This document shows positions 32,863 to 40,895 of a DNA stretch of 52,077 nucleotides, piece by piece. The number at the start of each line of letters is the position of its first letter. The stretch's first letter is position 1. The DNA is from Candidatus Anaeroferrophillus wilburensis (GTDB lineage: Bacteria > Desulfobacterota > Anaeroferrophillalia > Anaeroferrophillales > Anaeroferrophillaceae): the NCBI GenBank assembly GCA_016934315.1, contig JAFGSY010000022.1:1-52077 (forward strand), in the 5' to 3' direction. A program made the translations under genes and the position numbers. The notes beneath the pieces were generated by a model. It had not been told where the DNA came from and made no database searches. It was given only the letters and a program-made list of their open reading frames with translations.

Positions 32863-34344
32863 ATGATGGACATGAAAACCCTCGACCTTTTACTCCCGGC
32901 CCTGGAAGACTGCCTGCCAGGATCTTTCATCCGCAAAGTTCACCAGATGACCGCCTATCATCTGCTGTTTAAACTGGGCGGCAGTCATGGATCACACAAC
33001 CTGCTCTGCTCACTGGCACCCGAGGATAGCGGTCTTCATCTGACCCAGGGCCGTTTTGCCAATCCTCCCCGGCCATTGCGGTTCTGCGCCTACCTGCGTC
33101 ACCATCTCCAGGGTGCCAGGATTGTAAGCATTGAACAACTTCCCGGTGACCGGATCATGGTGATTCGCGCCACAAGAGCTGACTCACCGGTGCTGTCGCT
33201 GATTATTGAACTAACCGGCAAGCAGGGCAACCTGATCATCGCCCGGGGAGAATCCCAGGTGATCGAAGAACTGCTTTTCCCCCGTCATCCGGCGGCCAAT
33301 GATCGTCTGCGTCAGCAGATGCCCTATCAACCGCCGGAGCGTCCGCCGACAGCAAGCGGCAACAGAAGCGCTGCCATACCGGTATTCCTGCAGGCACTCG
33401 AGGCTCCCGACGGGCTTGATTCGTTCGCCCTGCACGAAGCCTATGACCACTGGTTCCTGCCCCGCTATCAAGAACGCTACGGGGTTGTCAACCGCCGGCA
33501 AATCCTTTCCCGACTGAGAAAGGTTATCAAGCGGGAGAAGCGGAAGATCGACAACATCACCCGTGAACAGCAGGAAAAACAGCTGCATCTGCAGCAGGAG
33601 CCATGGGGTGAGCTTCTGAAAAGCTCCCTGGCAAAAATCAAGCGGGGGGATACTAATATTAGCGTGGTCAATTACTGGTCGCCGACCATGGAGGAGGTGG
33701 CTATCCCCCTGAATCCGGCGCTCAGCCCCCAGGAAAACCTGGAGCATCATTTTCGCAAGGTAAAAAAGGCCAAACGGGGACTGAAAATGATTGCCGACCG
33801 CCTAGCAAACGCCCACCTGGAACTGGCCTACTATCAGGATCTGCTTTTTCAGGCGGAGGAAAATGACCGAATGGAGGAATTAGCCGGTTATGCAGAGCTT
33901 TTGGGACAGAGCAGCCCCACTGGCGGAAAACAGTGCAAAGCTGCAGATAAACCTAAAAAAACCGTAGCTGGGGCGGTGGAAACCCATCCGTTACCTGACG
34001 GAGCTATGATTCTGGTGGGCAGAAGTGCAGCCGGCAATGAGAATATCTATCGCCACCTGGGTTCCGACAGTGATCTCTGGTTCCACGCCCACAGCATCCC
34101 GGGCGCCCATGTGCTCCTCAAACCCGCTCCGGGACAACGAGCAACCGCAGAACAGATTTCCCTGGCCGCCGGCCTCGCGGCCGTCCATTCCCGAGGTAAA
34201 AACGACACCCGGGTGACGGTGGACTATCTGCCATTGAAGTATCTGAAAAAACCGAAGGGGGGCAAACCAGGACAGGTGCTGATTGCCGGCAGTCGCCAGA
34301 CGATAACCATCACTCCGGCAACCGTCCGGGATAACCTGCCCTAA
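32863..34344 (+). CDS. NFACT family protein (RqcH / fibronectin-binding-like)
   Basis: An approximately 493-residue protein of the NFACT family, whose bacterial member RqcH binds stalled 50S ribosomal subunits and adds alanine tails for quality control. The N-terminal NFACT-N domain begins MKTLDLLLPALEDCLPGSFIRKV; a long coiled coil follows (about residues 230-330, REKRKIDNITREQQEKQ); the C-terminal NFACT-R (DUF814) part has HLGSDSDLWFHAHSIPGAHVLLK. Three ATGs (32863, 32866, 32872) could start it; none has a good ribosome-binding site, and an upstream ATG at 32743 adds 40 residues absent from the family. Confidence 0.82.
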   Translation: MMDMKTLDLLLPALEDCLPGSFIRKVHQMTAYHLLFKLGGSHGSHNLLCSLAPEDSGLHLTQGRFANPPRPLRFCAYLRHHLQGARIVSIEQLPGDRIMVIRATRADSPVLSLIIELTGKQGNLIIARGESQVIEELLFPRHPAANDRLRQQMPYQPPERPPTASGNRSAAIPVFLQALEAPDGLDSFALHEAYDHWFLPRYQERYGVVNRRQILSRLRKVIKREKRKIDNITREQQEKQLHLQQEPWGELLKSSLAKIKRGDTNISVVNYWSPTMEEVAIPLNPALSPQENLEHHFRKVKKAKRGLKMIADRLANAHLELAYYQDLLFQAEENDRMEELAGYAELLGQSSPTGGKQCKAADKPKKTVAGAVETHPLPDGAMILVGRSAAGNENIYRHLGSDSDLWFHAHSIPGAHVLLKPAPGQRATAEQISLAAGLAAVHSRGKNDTRVTVDYLPLKYLKKPKGGKPGQVLIAGSRQTITITPATVRDNLP

Positions 34345-34677
34345 ACCTTATGAGATAACCAGTGATTTGCTTGTTTTGTCTATCTTTTCTGAAACTGTTT
34401 TTTTAACTCTGGAATGACGAACCCCGGATGCGCCGGTATGGCCAGTTCGACATAAACCGGATCGTTCACCACAATATCTATAAAAACTGATAATGCTTGA
34501 GAATCAATTCCTGACCTTCCTGACTGGTAGAGGGCTGTTCGCTGGGTACCTGGATGGAAGACTCGAGGACATCATCAATCATCGTAATCAGGTAGCAAAA
34601 AGATCGTATGACCACCAGCTGTTATATCGGTACACTGCAGGTCCAGACAGGAGTCAGTTCATGAAGAGGAAAAAATC
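34345..34677 (+). promoter_or_regulatory. gap before the racemase gene
   Basis: 333 nt without a supported gene. A short frame at 34493-34687 lacks a ribosome-binding site and overlaps the next start. A run of T near 34400 follows no strong stem. GAGGAAAA before 34678 is the likely ribosome-binding site of the racemase gene. A promoter is expected here but not identifiable by eye. Confidence 0.35.
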
Positions 34678-35886
34678 ATGGAAATAACCCTTCGCTATGG
34701 CCATGATGGTCTGCAGGTCCGCCTGCCGGAAACCCCGGGCTACCAGGGCGTGCTTCGCCCCCGGGAAGCACCGGTTATTCCGCAGCCGGACACCTCCCTC
34801 GCAAAAGCCCTGCAGCACCCCATAGAGTGTCAACCTCTGGCAACGTTGGCGGCCGGCAAAAAAAATGCCTGCATCGTCATCAGTGATGTTACCCGGCCGG
34901 TACCTAATACTACCATCCTGCCACCCCTGCTGTCCGCCCTGGAACATGCCGGCCTCCAGCCGGACAATATCCTTATTTTGATCGCCACCGGCATTCACCG
35001 CCCCAATGAAGGTCAGGAGCTGGTCAACCTGGTGGGCAATATCAGCGATGGTGTGCCGGCCTATGTTAACCGTCATTATGTGGAGGCCGATCTGAAAATT
35101 CTCACCGGCTTCATCGAACCCCATATGTGGGCCGGTTATTCCGGCGGCCGCAAATCCATTCTGCCGGGTATTTCCTCCATCGACACCCTGGAATACATGC
35201 ACGGCCCGGAGATGATTGCCCATCCCAACACCGTCTATGGCGCTCTGGAGGGCAACCCTTTTCATGAAGCCGGCCTGACGATCATGGAAAAAGCCGGGGC
35301 TGATTTCATCGTCAACGTGACGTTGAATACCAGTAAGAACATTACCGGCATTTTTGCCGGCCATCCAGTAAAAGCCCATCTGGCCGGCTGCCGCTTCCTG
35401 GCCCCATTCTGTGTCCACACCCTTGATGAACCACTGGATTTCATTGTCACCACCAATTCCGGCGCCCCGTTGGACTGCAATCTGTACCAGACGGTTAAAG
35501 GCATAACCGGTGCCGCCCCGGTGCTGAAAGACCAGGGTACCATCCTGATAGCCAGTGCCTGCTTCGAGGGGGCCGGCAGTCCTGAGTATTGCAATATTCT
35601 CACCTTGGTTGACACGCCGCAACACTTCATCGAGCGGCTGATGGCCAAGGAATTTTTCATCCCCGACCAGTGGTGTGCCCAGGAAACCTATCAGGTAATG
35701 CTCAAACACCCGGTATGGCTCTACACCGAAGGACTCAGCAAAACCGCGGTCGAAGGCTATCACTTTACACCGGTCAACACCATGGAACAGGCCATCGACA
35801 AACTGCTGGCCATCTACGGACACGAGGCCCGTTGGGCTGTCGTTCCCGACGGCCCGCTGCTGATCCTCAAGCTCAGTCAGCAGTAA
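34678..35886 (+). CDS. LarA-like nickel-pincer racemase (lactate racemase family, DUF2088)
   Basis: A 402-residue LarA-family protein. The catalytic His pair (H108 and H174 in LarA) corresponds to H107 in GIHRPNEG and H149 in EPHMWAGYSGG, and the lysine that binds the nickel-pincer nucleotide corresponds to K159 in GYSGGRKSILPG. LarA interconverts D- and L-lactate; relatives racemise or epimerise other 2-hydroxy acids. The cofactor makers LarB, LarC and LarE are not in the window. The gene is 50 nt upstream of an FAD-linked dehydrogenase of D-2-hydroxy-acid type, and LutABC can use the L isomer, so a lactate role is reasonable but not proven. Confidence 0.8.
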   Translation: MEITLRYGHDGLQVRLPETPGYQGVLRPREAPVIPQPDTSLAKALQHPIECQPLATLAAGKKNACIVISDVTRPVPNTTILPPLLSALEHAGLQPDNILILIATGIHRPNEGQELVNLVGNISDGVPAYVNRHYVEADLKILTGFIEPHMWAGYSGGRKSILPGISSIDTLEYMHGPEMIAHPNTVYGALEGNPFHEAGLTIMEKAGADFIVNVTLNTSKNITGIFAGHPVKAHLAGCRFLAPFCVHTLDEPLDFIVTTNSGAPLDCNLYQTVKGITGAAPVLKDQGTILIASACFEGAGSPEYCNILTLVDTPQHFIERLMAKEFFIPDQWCAQETYQVMLKHPVWLYTEGLSKTAVEGYHFTPVNTMEQAIDKLLAIYGHEARWAVVPDGPLLILKLSQQ

Positions 35887-35936
35887 ATGACAGACAACCC
35901 CTACTGATACCCTACAATCCCCAGGGAGGTACCACC

Positions 35937-37541
35937 ATGGCATCATCAACTATCACCTTGCTTGACGTGCTGACGGCAGATGAGTACGACGTTCTTGATC
36001 ACTGCTGCCGGGAGTGCCACGGCAGTAGTGATCTGCCAAAACTGGCAGATTTTCTTAACCGGCATTTTGCTGTCCAACTGAGCCTTGACCCTGACGTGGT
36101 AGCCGGCTATGCCACCGACTCCTCCAATCTGCCCGGTCATGCCGAGGCCCTGTGCCGGCCGGCCAGTGAACGGGAATGCGCCATCATCCTGAGAGCCTGC
36201 CACCAAAGCAATATTCCCCTGACCATCTCGGCCGGCCAGTCCAATCTTACCGGCAGTGCCACCGCCGAGGGCGGAGTTGTCCTTTCTCTGGTCAAAATGA
36301 CCAGTCCTTCGGTTGCCGTTGATGCCACCAATAAACTGGTCACCACCCCGGTGGGAATAGTCCTGGAGGAGATGCGCAATCAGGTACTGGAACAAAGCAG
36401 CAAAAAGCTTTATTATCCGGTTGATCCCACCAGCCGGGCCGATGCCTGGATCGGTGGCACTCTCTCCTGCAATGCCTCCGGGTTCACCCCCGGCGAGATC
36501 GGGGCAACACGCGAATGGGTTGAAGCAATTGACTTTCTTCTCCCCAACGGCTTGAAAATCCATGCCAAGCGGGGTGACTATAGTTCCCGGGCCGGAGAGT
36601 TCAAACTCAAACATGGCAATCAGTCTCTGCTTCTGCCTGTACCTACCTATCCCCGTCCGGCAATTAAAAACGCCAGCGGACCCTTCTCCTCCGCTGACGG
36701 TACCATGGATTTTATTGATCTGGTTGTTGGCAGTGAAGGGCTGTTTGGGCTGATCACCGCCTGCACCCTCAAGCTGGCAGAACGGCCGGCAAGCTACCTT
36801 GAACTCTTTTTTTCCCTGCCCGCCGAAAGCAATGCCCTCGCCTTCCTTGACTACTTGGGCAACAGACTGGCGGGAGATTTCGGCCGCCTGGCAGCCTTGG
36901 AATATTTCGGCGTTAACTGTCGGCAGTACATGGACCATGAAACCAAACTGTTTCATGGCAACAATCAGGTGGGCATTTATCTCCAGGTTCCCGTTCTCCA
37001 GACGCCAATCGAGGAAATGACCGAATCCTGGTTCAACCTGCTCCTGGCAGCTGGATGCGGCATCGATCCTGAAGCGGTATTATTGCTCGATAACGAACCC
37101 ATGCAAAGAACGTTCATGGAAGCCCGTCATTCAATGCCGGCTAACGCCCTGGAGGTGGTCCAGCAACGTGGCACTTATACCATCATGACCGATACCGTGG
37201 TTCCCCCGGCAGCATTTGCTGAGTTTCTCGCATACGTTCACGACCTTATCATCTCTGAAGGTATTGACTACCTTTCTTTCGGCCATTTCGGAGATTGCCA
37301 CCTCCATTTCACCCTGCTGCCGGAGAAGGAAAATCTTAATCGAGCGTCGGCAATTTACGATCAGATCATTGCCAAGTCTGCGGCACTGGGAGGAGTTTAT
37401 TCCGGTGAACATGGCACCGGCAAAAGGAAGCGGAAAGATTTTCTCAGATGTTTCGATGAACAGGCGATTGTCCAATTGAAGCGGTGCAAAGGGGCCGTTG
37501 ATCCCGGTTTTTTGCTCAACCGGGGAAATGTTTTTGTCTAG
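35937..37541 (+). CDS. FAD-linked D-2-hydroxy-acid (D-lactate) dehydrogenase
   Basis: A 534-residue flavoprotein of the FAD_binding_4 (PCMH-type) family with a C-terminal FAD-oxidase domain. The FAD-binding stretch is around residues 85-130 (ISAGQSNLTGSATAEGG) and a second one is VDPTSRADAWIGGTLSCNASG; the C-terminus has FGHFGDCHLHF and SGEHGTGKRKRK, which carry catalytic histidines in the family. AGGGAGG before ATG 35937 fixes the start; upstream codons belong to the racemase gene. It has no Fe-S domain, so electrons must go to a separate acceptor. Paired with the racemase it could consume D-lactate or another D-2-hydroxy acid. Confidence 0.85.
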   Translation: MASSTITLLDVLTADEYDVLDHCCRECHGSSDLPKLADFLNRHFAVQLSLDPDVVAGYATDSSNLPGHAEALCRPASERECAIILRACHQSNIPLTISAGQSNLTGSATAEGGVVLSLVKMTSPSVAVDATNKLVTTPVGIVLEEMRNQVLEQSSKKLYYPVDPTSRADAWIGGTLSCNASGFTPGEIGATREWVEAIDFLLPNGLKIHAKRGDYSSRAGEFKLKHGNQSLLLPVPTYPRPAIKNASGPFSSADGTMDFIDLVVGSEGLFGLITACTLKLAERPASYLELFFSLPAESNALAFLDYLGNRLAGDFGRLAALEYFGVNCRQYMDHETKLFHGNNQVGIYLQVPVLQTPIEEMTESWFNLLLAAGCGIDPEAVLLLDNEPMQRTFMEARHSMPANALEVVQQRGTYTIMTDTVVPPAAFAEFLAYVHDLIISEGIDYLSFGHFGDCHLHFTLLPEKENLNRASAIYDQIIAKSAALGGVYSGEHGTGKRKRKDFLRCFDEQAIVQLKRCKGAVDPGFLLNRGNVFV

Positions 37542-37597
37542 GAGAAGAGGAGTAACCGCCCGGTTATAAGTTGTTTTTTTGTTAATAGTTATCAACG

Positions 37598-37624
37598 AAT
37601 GAGCCCGGTGAAGCCGGGCTCATT
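37598..37624 (+). terminator. intrinsic terminator after the D-hydroxy-acid dehydrogenase
   Basis: AATGAGCCCGG (37598-37608) and CCGGGCTCATT (37614-37624) form a perfect 11-bp stem with loop TGAAG, followed by TTTCTC. It lies 56 nt after the stop codon. Confidence 0.85.
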
Positions 37625-38058
37625 TTTCTCTACGTCTTTCTGTCGTTCCCACCATGACATCGGCCTTGGATGGCCGGACTCACTTCATTTCGTTACCCCC
37701 TGCCATATATTCAGATGATCTTGCAACTTCCTTTTTATTGAACAAAAATGCTCATTTCTCAAGACATCCCCTACGTTTACTTTCTAATGAACATCGCCTG
37801 GGATATCAGAAAGACCTTTGCTGCACATACAGGAAGATGAGCGTACGTTTCTTATGTACTCCCCACCAATATCCAAGAAGCTCTTATTTTTCAATTAGTT
37901 ATGAGATATAGCGTCTTACGGCAGGCCTTATGAGCGAATAAAATGTATAAAAAACATATACATCCGGAGGCTGGCCAGCTACTTAGCTTTCCTTTAGCAA
38001 TCCACTAATATTAATTAAATTCAAATAGTTACACATCAAATGTGGCTTTTTTCCCCAG
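37625..38058 (+). promoter_or_regulatory. AT-rich upstream region of the redox operon with a dyad
   Basis: About 430 AT-rich nt with no credible gene; the frame at 37654-37911 has neither a ribosome-binding site nor a recognisable domain. ATGTAT (37943-37948) and ATACAT (37958-37963) form a dyad with a 9-nt spacer about 100 nt upstream of the sigma-54-type promoter, the usual distance for an enhancer-binding-protein site. A related ATGTATAAAA occurs upstream of the regulator genes near 47937. Candidate site only. Confidence 0.45.
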
Positions 38059-38074
38059 TGGAACGCTTTATGCA
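38059..38074 (+). promoter_or_regulatory. sigma-54-type promoter (-24/-12)
   Basis: TGGAACGCTTTATGCA matches the TGGCACG-N4-TTGCA consensus with two mismatches and has the obligatory GG and GC exactly 10 nt apart (GG 38060-38061, GC 38072-38073). Transcription would start near 38085, about 60 nt before the first gene of the redox operon, whose ribosome-binding site is AAGGAGGTG. The window encodes an NtrC-type activator next to the same operon, which makes the match meaningful. Confidence 0.65.
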
Positions 38075-38079
38075 ATTCT

Positions 38080-38092
38080 TTATACTGTATAC
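38080..38092 (+). promoter_or_regulatory. TATACTGTATA palindrome at the predicted transcription start
   Basis: TTATACTGTATAC includes the perfect 5-1-5 palindrome TATAC-T-GTATA. A 12-of-13 match, TTATACTGTGTAC, lies on the minus strand at 47925-47937 upstream of the regulator genes. It could be an operator shared by operon and regulators, or part of a sigma-70 -10 region. Confidence 0.45.
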
Positions 38093-38145
38093 AAGAATAC
38101 CACAAAAGACATTGAAGTCTTTTGGAGCTGCAAGGAGGTGGGATC

Positions 38146-38394
38146 ATGAAAAACACATTTCGCATCATCACACTGTTTGCCATCCTGCATGCAAATTCGG
38201 TTTTTGCCGCAAGCGGAGCCGGGGGTGGGGGGATCGGCCTCATCGGGTGGATTTTTATCGGATTTCTGGCGGTTATCATCACCTTTCAGTTTGTCCCGGC
38301 CGCATTTATGTTTGTATCCATGATGGCGGCTATTTTTGGGAAGGCGAGGAATCGTGAGAGAGTTACGGACAATGCCAAAGTCAATAACTCCTGA
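38146..38394 (+). CDS. small exported membrane protein 1 (paralogue of the one at 38900)
   Basis: An 82-residue protein with a signal peptide (residues 1-21, ending SVFA) and one strong transmembrane helix (about 28-55, with FQFVPAAF), then a short basic tail. The pattern G-x-LA-x-I-x3-Q-x-VPA-x4-V-x8-GK is shared with the small protein at 38900-39142, so the two are paralogues. The start is set by AAGGAGGTG ending 5 nt upstream of the ATG. It is the first gene behind the sigma-54-type promoter. No named family recognised; likely an accessory subunit of the redox complex, by position. Confidence 0.72.
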   Translation: MKNTFRIITLFAILHANSVFAASGAGGGGIGLIGWIFIGFLAVIITFQFVPAAFMFVSMMAAIFGKARNRERVTDNAKVNNS

Positions 38395-38437
38395 TTTGAT
38401 GGGCTACCGCGGTATTCCCTGGAAAGGGGGATCAATC

Positions 38438-38851
38438 ATGCATCTTCTTCTTATAGCCGACAGGGATGAAGAAACTCGCAGTCGGATCGTCGGATTTTTC
38501 AACGGCAGCGAGTATAAGGTCATCGAGGCGGATTCCGTGGATGTTGTTCTTCGTAATATCCTCAAAAAAGAAGCCAGTGTCATTCTGTTGGGAAGCGAGT
38601 TTGACGGGTTAAAGGCAATGGAAATAATCCCCCTCTTAAAGAGGTGCAACCAGAAATTAACCATTATCCTCATATCAAATGAGGAGTCCCTCTCCCTTAT
38701 CCGCAGATTTCGTAAAGAGGGGATATTCTATCACGCTTTAAAGCCGGTAAACGGCGATGACCGGGATGAACTCAGACAGGTGGTTCAATGTGCCTTTCAT
38801 AACACAACGGACAGAAGGCTGTCCCAAAAAAGTCCCACCGGGGAACTCTAA
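38438..38851 (+). CDS. stand-alone pseudo-receiver (response-regulator fold lacking the phospho-Asp)
   Basis: A 137-residue single receiver domain. The acidic pocket (D8, D10/E11 in ADRDEE), the switch Ser (S80 in ILISNEES) and the conserved Lys with Pro (K102 in HALKPVN) are present, but the phospho-acceptor position at the end of strand 3 reads LLGSEFDG, with Gly at 52 instead of Asp. It therefore probably cannot be phosphorylated in the standard way, and it has no output domain. GAAAGGGGG precedes ATG 38438. It lies between two paralogous small membrane proteins within the redox operon, which suggests a regulatory or scaffolding role at the complex. Confidence 0.78.
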   Translation: MHLLLIADRDEETRSRIVGFFNGSEYKVIEADSVDVVLRNILKKEASVILLGSEFDGLKAMEIIPLLKRCNQKLTIILISNEESLSLIRRFRKEGIFYHALKPVNGDDRDELRQVVQCAFHNTTDRRLSQKSPTGEL

Positions 38852-38899
38852 CGGGGAGACACCCCGGTAATGGGATGGAAAGGAAAAGGAGGATTGATC

Positions 38900-39142
38900 A
38901 TGAAAACGGCCATTTCAACAATCTTTTTGGTTCTGGCAGCGATGGGTCCGGCATATGCCGGAGATACTACGGTGGTTTACAAGAGCGGGATTCTCGTCAG
39001 CGTCTTTGTCGGTGTTCTGGCGCTGATTGTTGTGGCCCAGCTGGTCCCGGCCCTTATCCTCATTGTTGGATTTGTCAAATCGTTGATAGCCGGAAAAGAG
39101 GCGGCCCCTGCGGCGGCCGAATCCACAACGAGTACGGATTAA
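38900..39142 (+). CDS. small exported membrane protein 2 (paralogue of the one at 38146)
   Basis: An 80-residue protein with a signal peptide (1-20, ending AYA), one transmembrane helix (about 30-58, with VAQLVPALILIVGF) and an Ala/Ser/Thr-rich tail. It resembles the protein at 38146-38394 in helix pattern and position of the VPA motif. AAAAGGAGG precedes the ATG. The next gene begins 21 nt later. Function unknown; presumed small subunit of the membrane redox complex. Confidence 0.72.
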   Translation: MKTAISTIFLVLAAMGPAYAGDTTVVYKSGILVSVFVGVLALIVVAQLVPALILIVGFVKSLIAGKEAAPAAAESTTSTD

Positions 39143-39163
39143 CTACAAAAAAGGAGAGCTTTC

Positions 39164-39340
39164 ATGACTGGATTTTTTGCGACCATCGGCGAAGCCGTAC
39201 AGATTGGCACCTTGGTGGAGTACTACGATTATATCAAGGCTGTTGAATACCTTATCTGCATCGGGTTTCTGGTGGCATTCCCCATATTTTACAAGAACGT
39301 AATCATGCACGATAATGATGCCGGGAAACGGGACAGATAG
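39164..39340 (+). CDS. 58-residue membrane protein (HmcD-like position)
   Basis: Short gene with ATG 39164, preceded by AAAGGAGAG, ending at TAG 39338-39340. The product MTGFFATIGEAVQ... has one transmembrane helix (YLICIGFLVAFPIFY) and a charged tail HDNDAGKRDR. Small proteins of about 50 residues with one helix occur in Hmc-type complexes (HmcD), and the position just before the cytochrome and Fe-S genes fits. Similarity is by size and context only. Confidence 0.7.
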   Translation: MTGFFATIGEAVQIGTLVEYYDYIKAVEYLICIGFLVAFPIFYKNVIMHDNDAGKRDR

Positions 39341-39371
39341 AATGTCTGGACATGTGAGGAGGGATGAACGA

Positions 39372-39899
39372 ATGAAAAGTAGAAAAAGATGGATACTGGG
39401 AGGGATGATCGTCGCACTGGTTTTTCTTGCCGCTCCGGCTTTCGGTACTGCTGATGAGCCACCGGCATCCGTGCTGTTAGACTCCCTCTCCCACCTTTAC
39501 TATGGGGCTGACTTCAACCATGATCAGCATGTGGAGATCGCCGACGATTGTTCGGTCTGCCACCATCATCGGTTCGGAAAAGGTGTCGAGGATGAACAAT
39601 GTGCCAGATGCCATGCCGATAGTGAAGGAACATCTGCCGTGGTCTGCAGGGATTGCCATGTCCAAGAGCCGTTTACCGGCCAGCATATCGGGAAGATGGA
39701 GGCTGATCCGAATCGCTACCATATCGACATGACGGGTCTGAAAGGCGCCTATCATCTGAGGTGCTTCACCTGCCATGCTACGATGGGAGCACCAACAGCG
39801 TGCGAGGATTGCCACGAAATGACTGACGAAGGCGAACAATTCTACCATTCCGGCAAGTATGCGCCGGTGGGAGGTGGAGTTGGCGGTCGACATGAGTAG
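39372..39899 (+). CDS. periplasmic pentaheme cytochrome c
   Basis: A 175-residue exported protein with a signal peptide (about 1-25, ending PAFG) and five CxxCH haem-binding motifs: C60-H64, C77-H81, C92-H96, C131-H135 and C144-H148. Further histidines (HDQH near 50-53 and the HHH run at 64-66) can be distal ligands, as in class III cytochromes c3. It is larger than a tetraheme c3 by one haem. ATG 39372 follows AGGAGG with 9 nt spacing. It should exchange electrons with the periplasmic ferredoxin encoded next and with soluble periplasmic cytochromes. Confidence 0.88.
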   Translation: MKSRKRWILGGMIVALVFLAAPAFGTADEPPASVLLDSLSHLYYGADFNHDQHVEIADDCSVCHHHRFGKGVEDEQCARCHADSEGTSAVVCRDCHVQEPFTGQHIGKMEADPNRYHIDMTGLKGAYHLRCFTCHATMGAPTACEDCHEMTDEGEQFYHSGKYAPVGGGVGGRHE

Positions 39900-39950
39900 A
39901 TTGTCCTGGAAAGAGACCATTTTTCAATATCGAAAGGAGGATGGAACATC

Positions 39951-40895
39951 ATGAATGGTATAAGCCGGAGAGGATTCTTCAAGGTGGTCGCTGGTGGCAG
40001 CGCCTTGGCGTTGGCCCCCAAGAAAAGCGCCTTTGGTATGGCGGAGTTTGATGGTTATCCGGAGAGCATGGGAGTATTGGTAGACCTTACACGCTGCATC
40101 GGTTGCCGGACCTGCGAGGCAGCGTGCAACAGGGAGCATGGCCTTCCTGAGCCCGACCTTCCCTTTAACGACCTCTCGGTTTTCGACCAGACCTTCCATG
40201 GAGGAACCCAGAAACGCAGAACGGATGATGGTGCATTCACCGTCGTCAACCGGTATGACACTAAAACTGCTGGAGGACCGGTCTATCGGAAAATCCAGTG
40301 CAACCATTGCAAGGAACCGGCCTGCCTGACCTCATGTTTTGTCAGCGCTTACAAGAAAACAAAAGAGGGGGCGGTTATTTATAACCCCGATGTCTGTGTC
40401 GGTTGCAGAATGTGCATGGTCGCCTGTCCCTTCGGGATCCCGGCATACTCCTATGACAGCGCTTTGCATCCAGAAGTAATAAAATGTAACTTCTGCTACG
40501 ACAACCGGCTGAAACATGGAAAACCGCCCGCGTGTGTGGAGGCTTGCCCCCAGGAGGCCCTGACGTTCGGCCACCGGAACACCCTTGTCAAGACCGCCCA
40601 TGAACGCATTCGGGCAAACCCCGAAAAGTATGTCGACCATGTGTATGGGGAAACAGAGGTTGGCGGCACATCCTGGATGTACCTGTCAGGCGTTCCCTTT
40701 GATCAGCTTGGCTTCAACACCAGCCTGCAGCACCATCCGATCCTGGATAACACCAAGAGTTTCCTTGGCATCGTACCGATGGTTCTGGGTATCTGGCCTG
40801 CCATGTTCATGGGATTTCATCTCCTGGCAACCGGGGGAAAGAAAGAGGAAGAGAACAAAAAGTCTCAACATAGAGGGGAGGTGCACGAAGAATGA
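39951..40895 (+). CDS. Tat-exported four-cluster ferredoxin, HybA/HmcB-like
   Basis: A 314-residue iron-sulfur protein with a Tat signal (SRRGFFKVVAGGSALAL) and four cysteine groups that can each hold a [4Fe-4S] cluster: CIGCRTCEAAC, CNHCKEPACLTSC, CVGCRMCMVAC and CNFC with CVEAC. A C-terminal hydrophobic helix (FLGIVPMVLGIWPAMFMGF) anchors it, as in HybA. It should relay electrons between the cytochrome and the membrane partner. AAAGGAGG precedes the ATG. The stop overlaps the next gene start by 4 nt. No molybdenum or hydrogenase catalytic subunit accompanies it. Confidence 0.9.
   Translation: MNGISRRGFFKVVAGGSALALAPKKSAFGMAEFDGYPESMGVLVDLTRCIGCRTCEAACNREHGLPEPDLPFNDLSVFDQTFHGGTQKRRTDDGAFTVVNRYDTKTAGGPVYRKIQCNHCKEPACLTSCFVSAYKKTKEGAVIYNPDVCVGCRMCMVACPFGIPAYSYDSALHPEVIKCNFCYDNRLKHGKPPACVEACPQEALTFGHRNTLVKTAHERIRANPEKYVDHVYGETEVGGTSWMYLSGVPFDQLGFNTSLQHHPILDNTKSFLGIVPMVLGIWPAMFMGFHLLATGGKKEEENKKSQHRGEVHEE

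Noticed and set aside
34493-34687. 64-codon frame before the LarA-like gene
   Set aside because: It overlaps the racemase start, lacks a ribosome-binding site and has no recognisable motif.
37654-37911. 85-codon plus-strand frame upstream of the redox operon
   Set aside because: It has no ribosome-binding site or recognisable domain and lies in the AT-rich control region.
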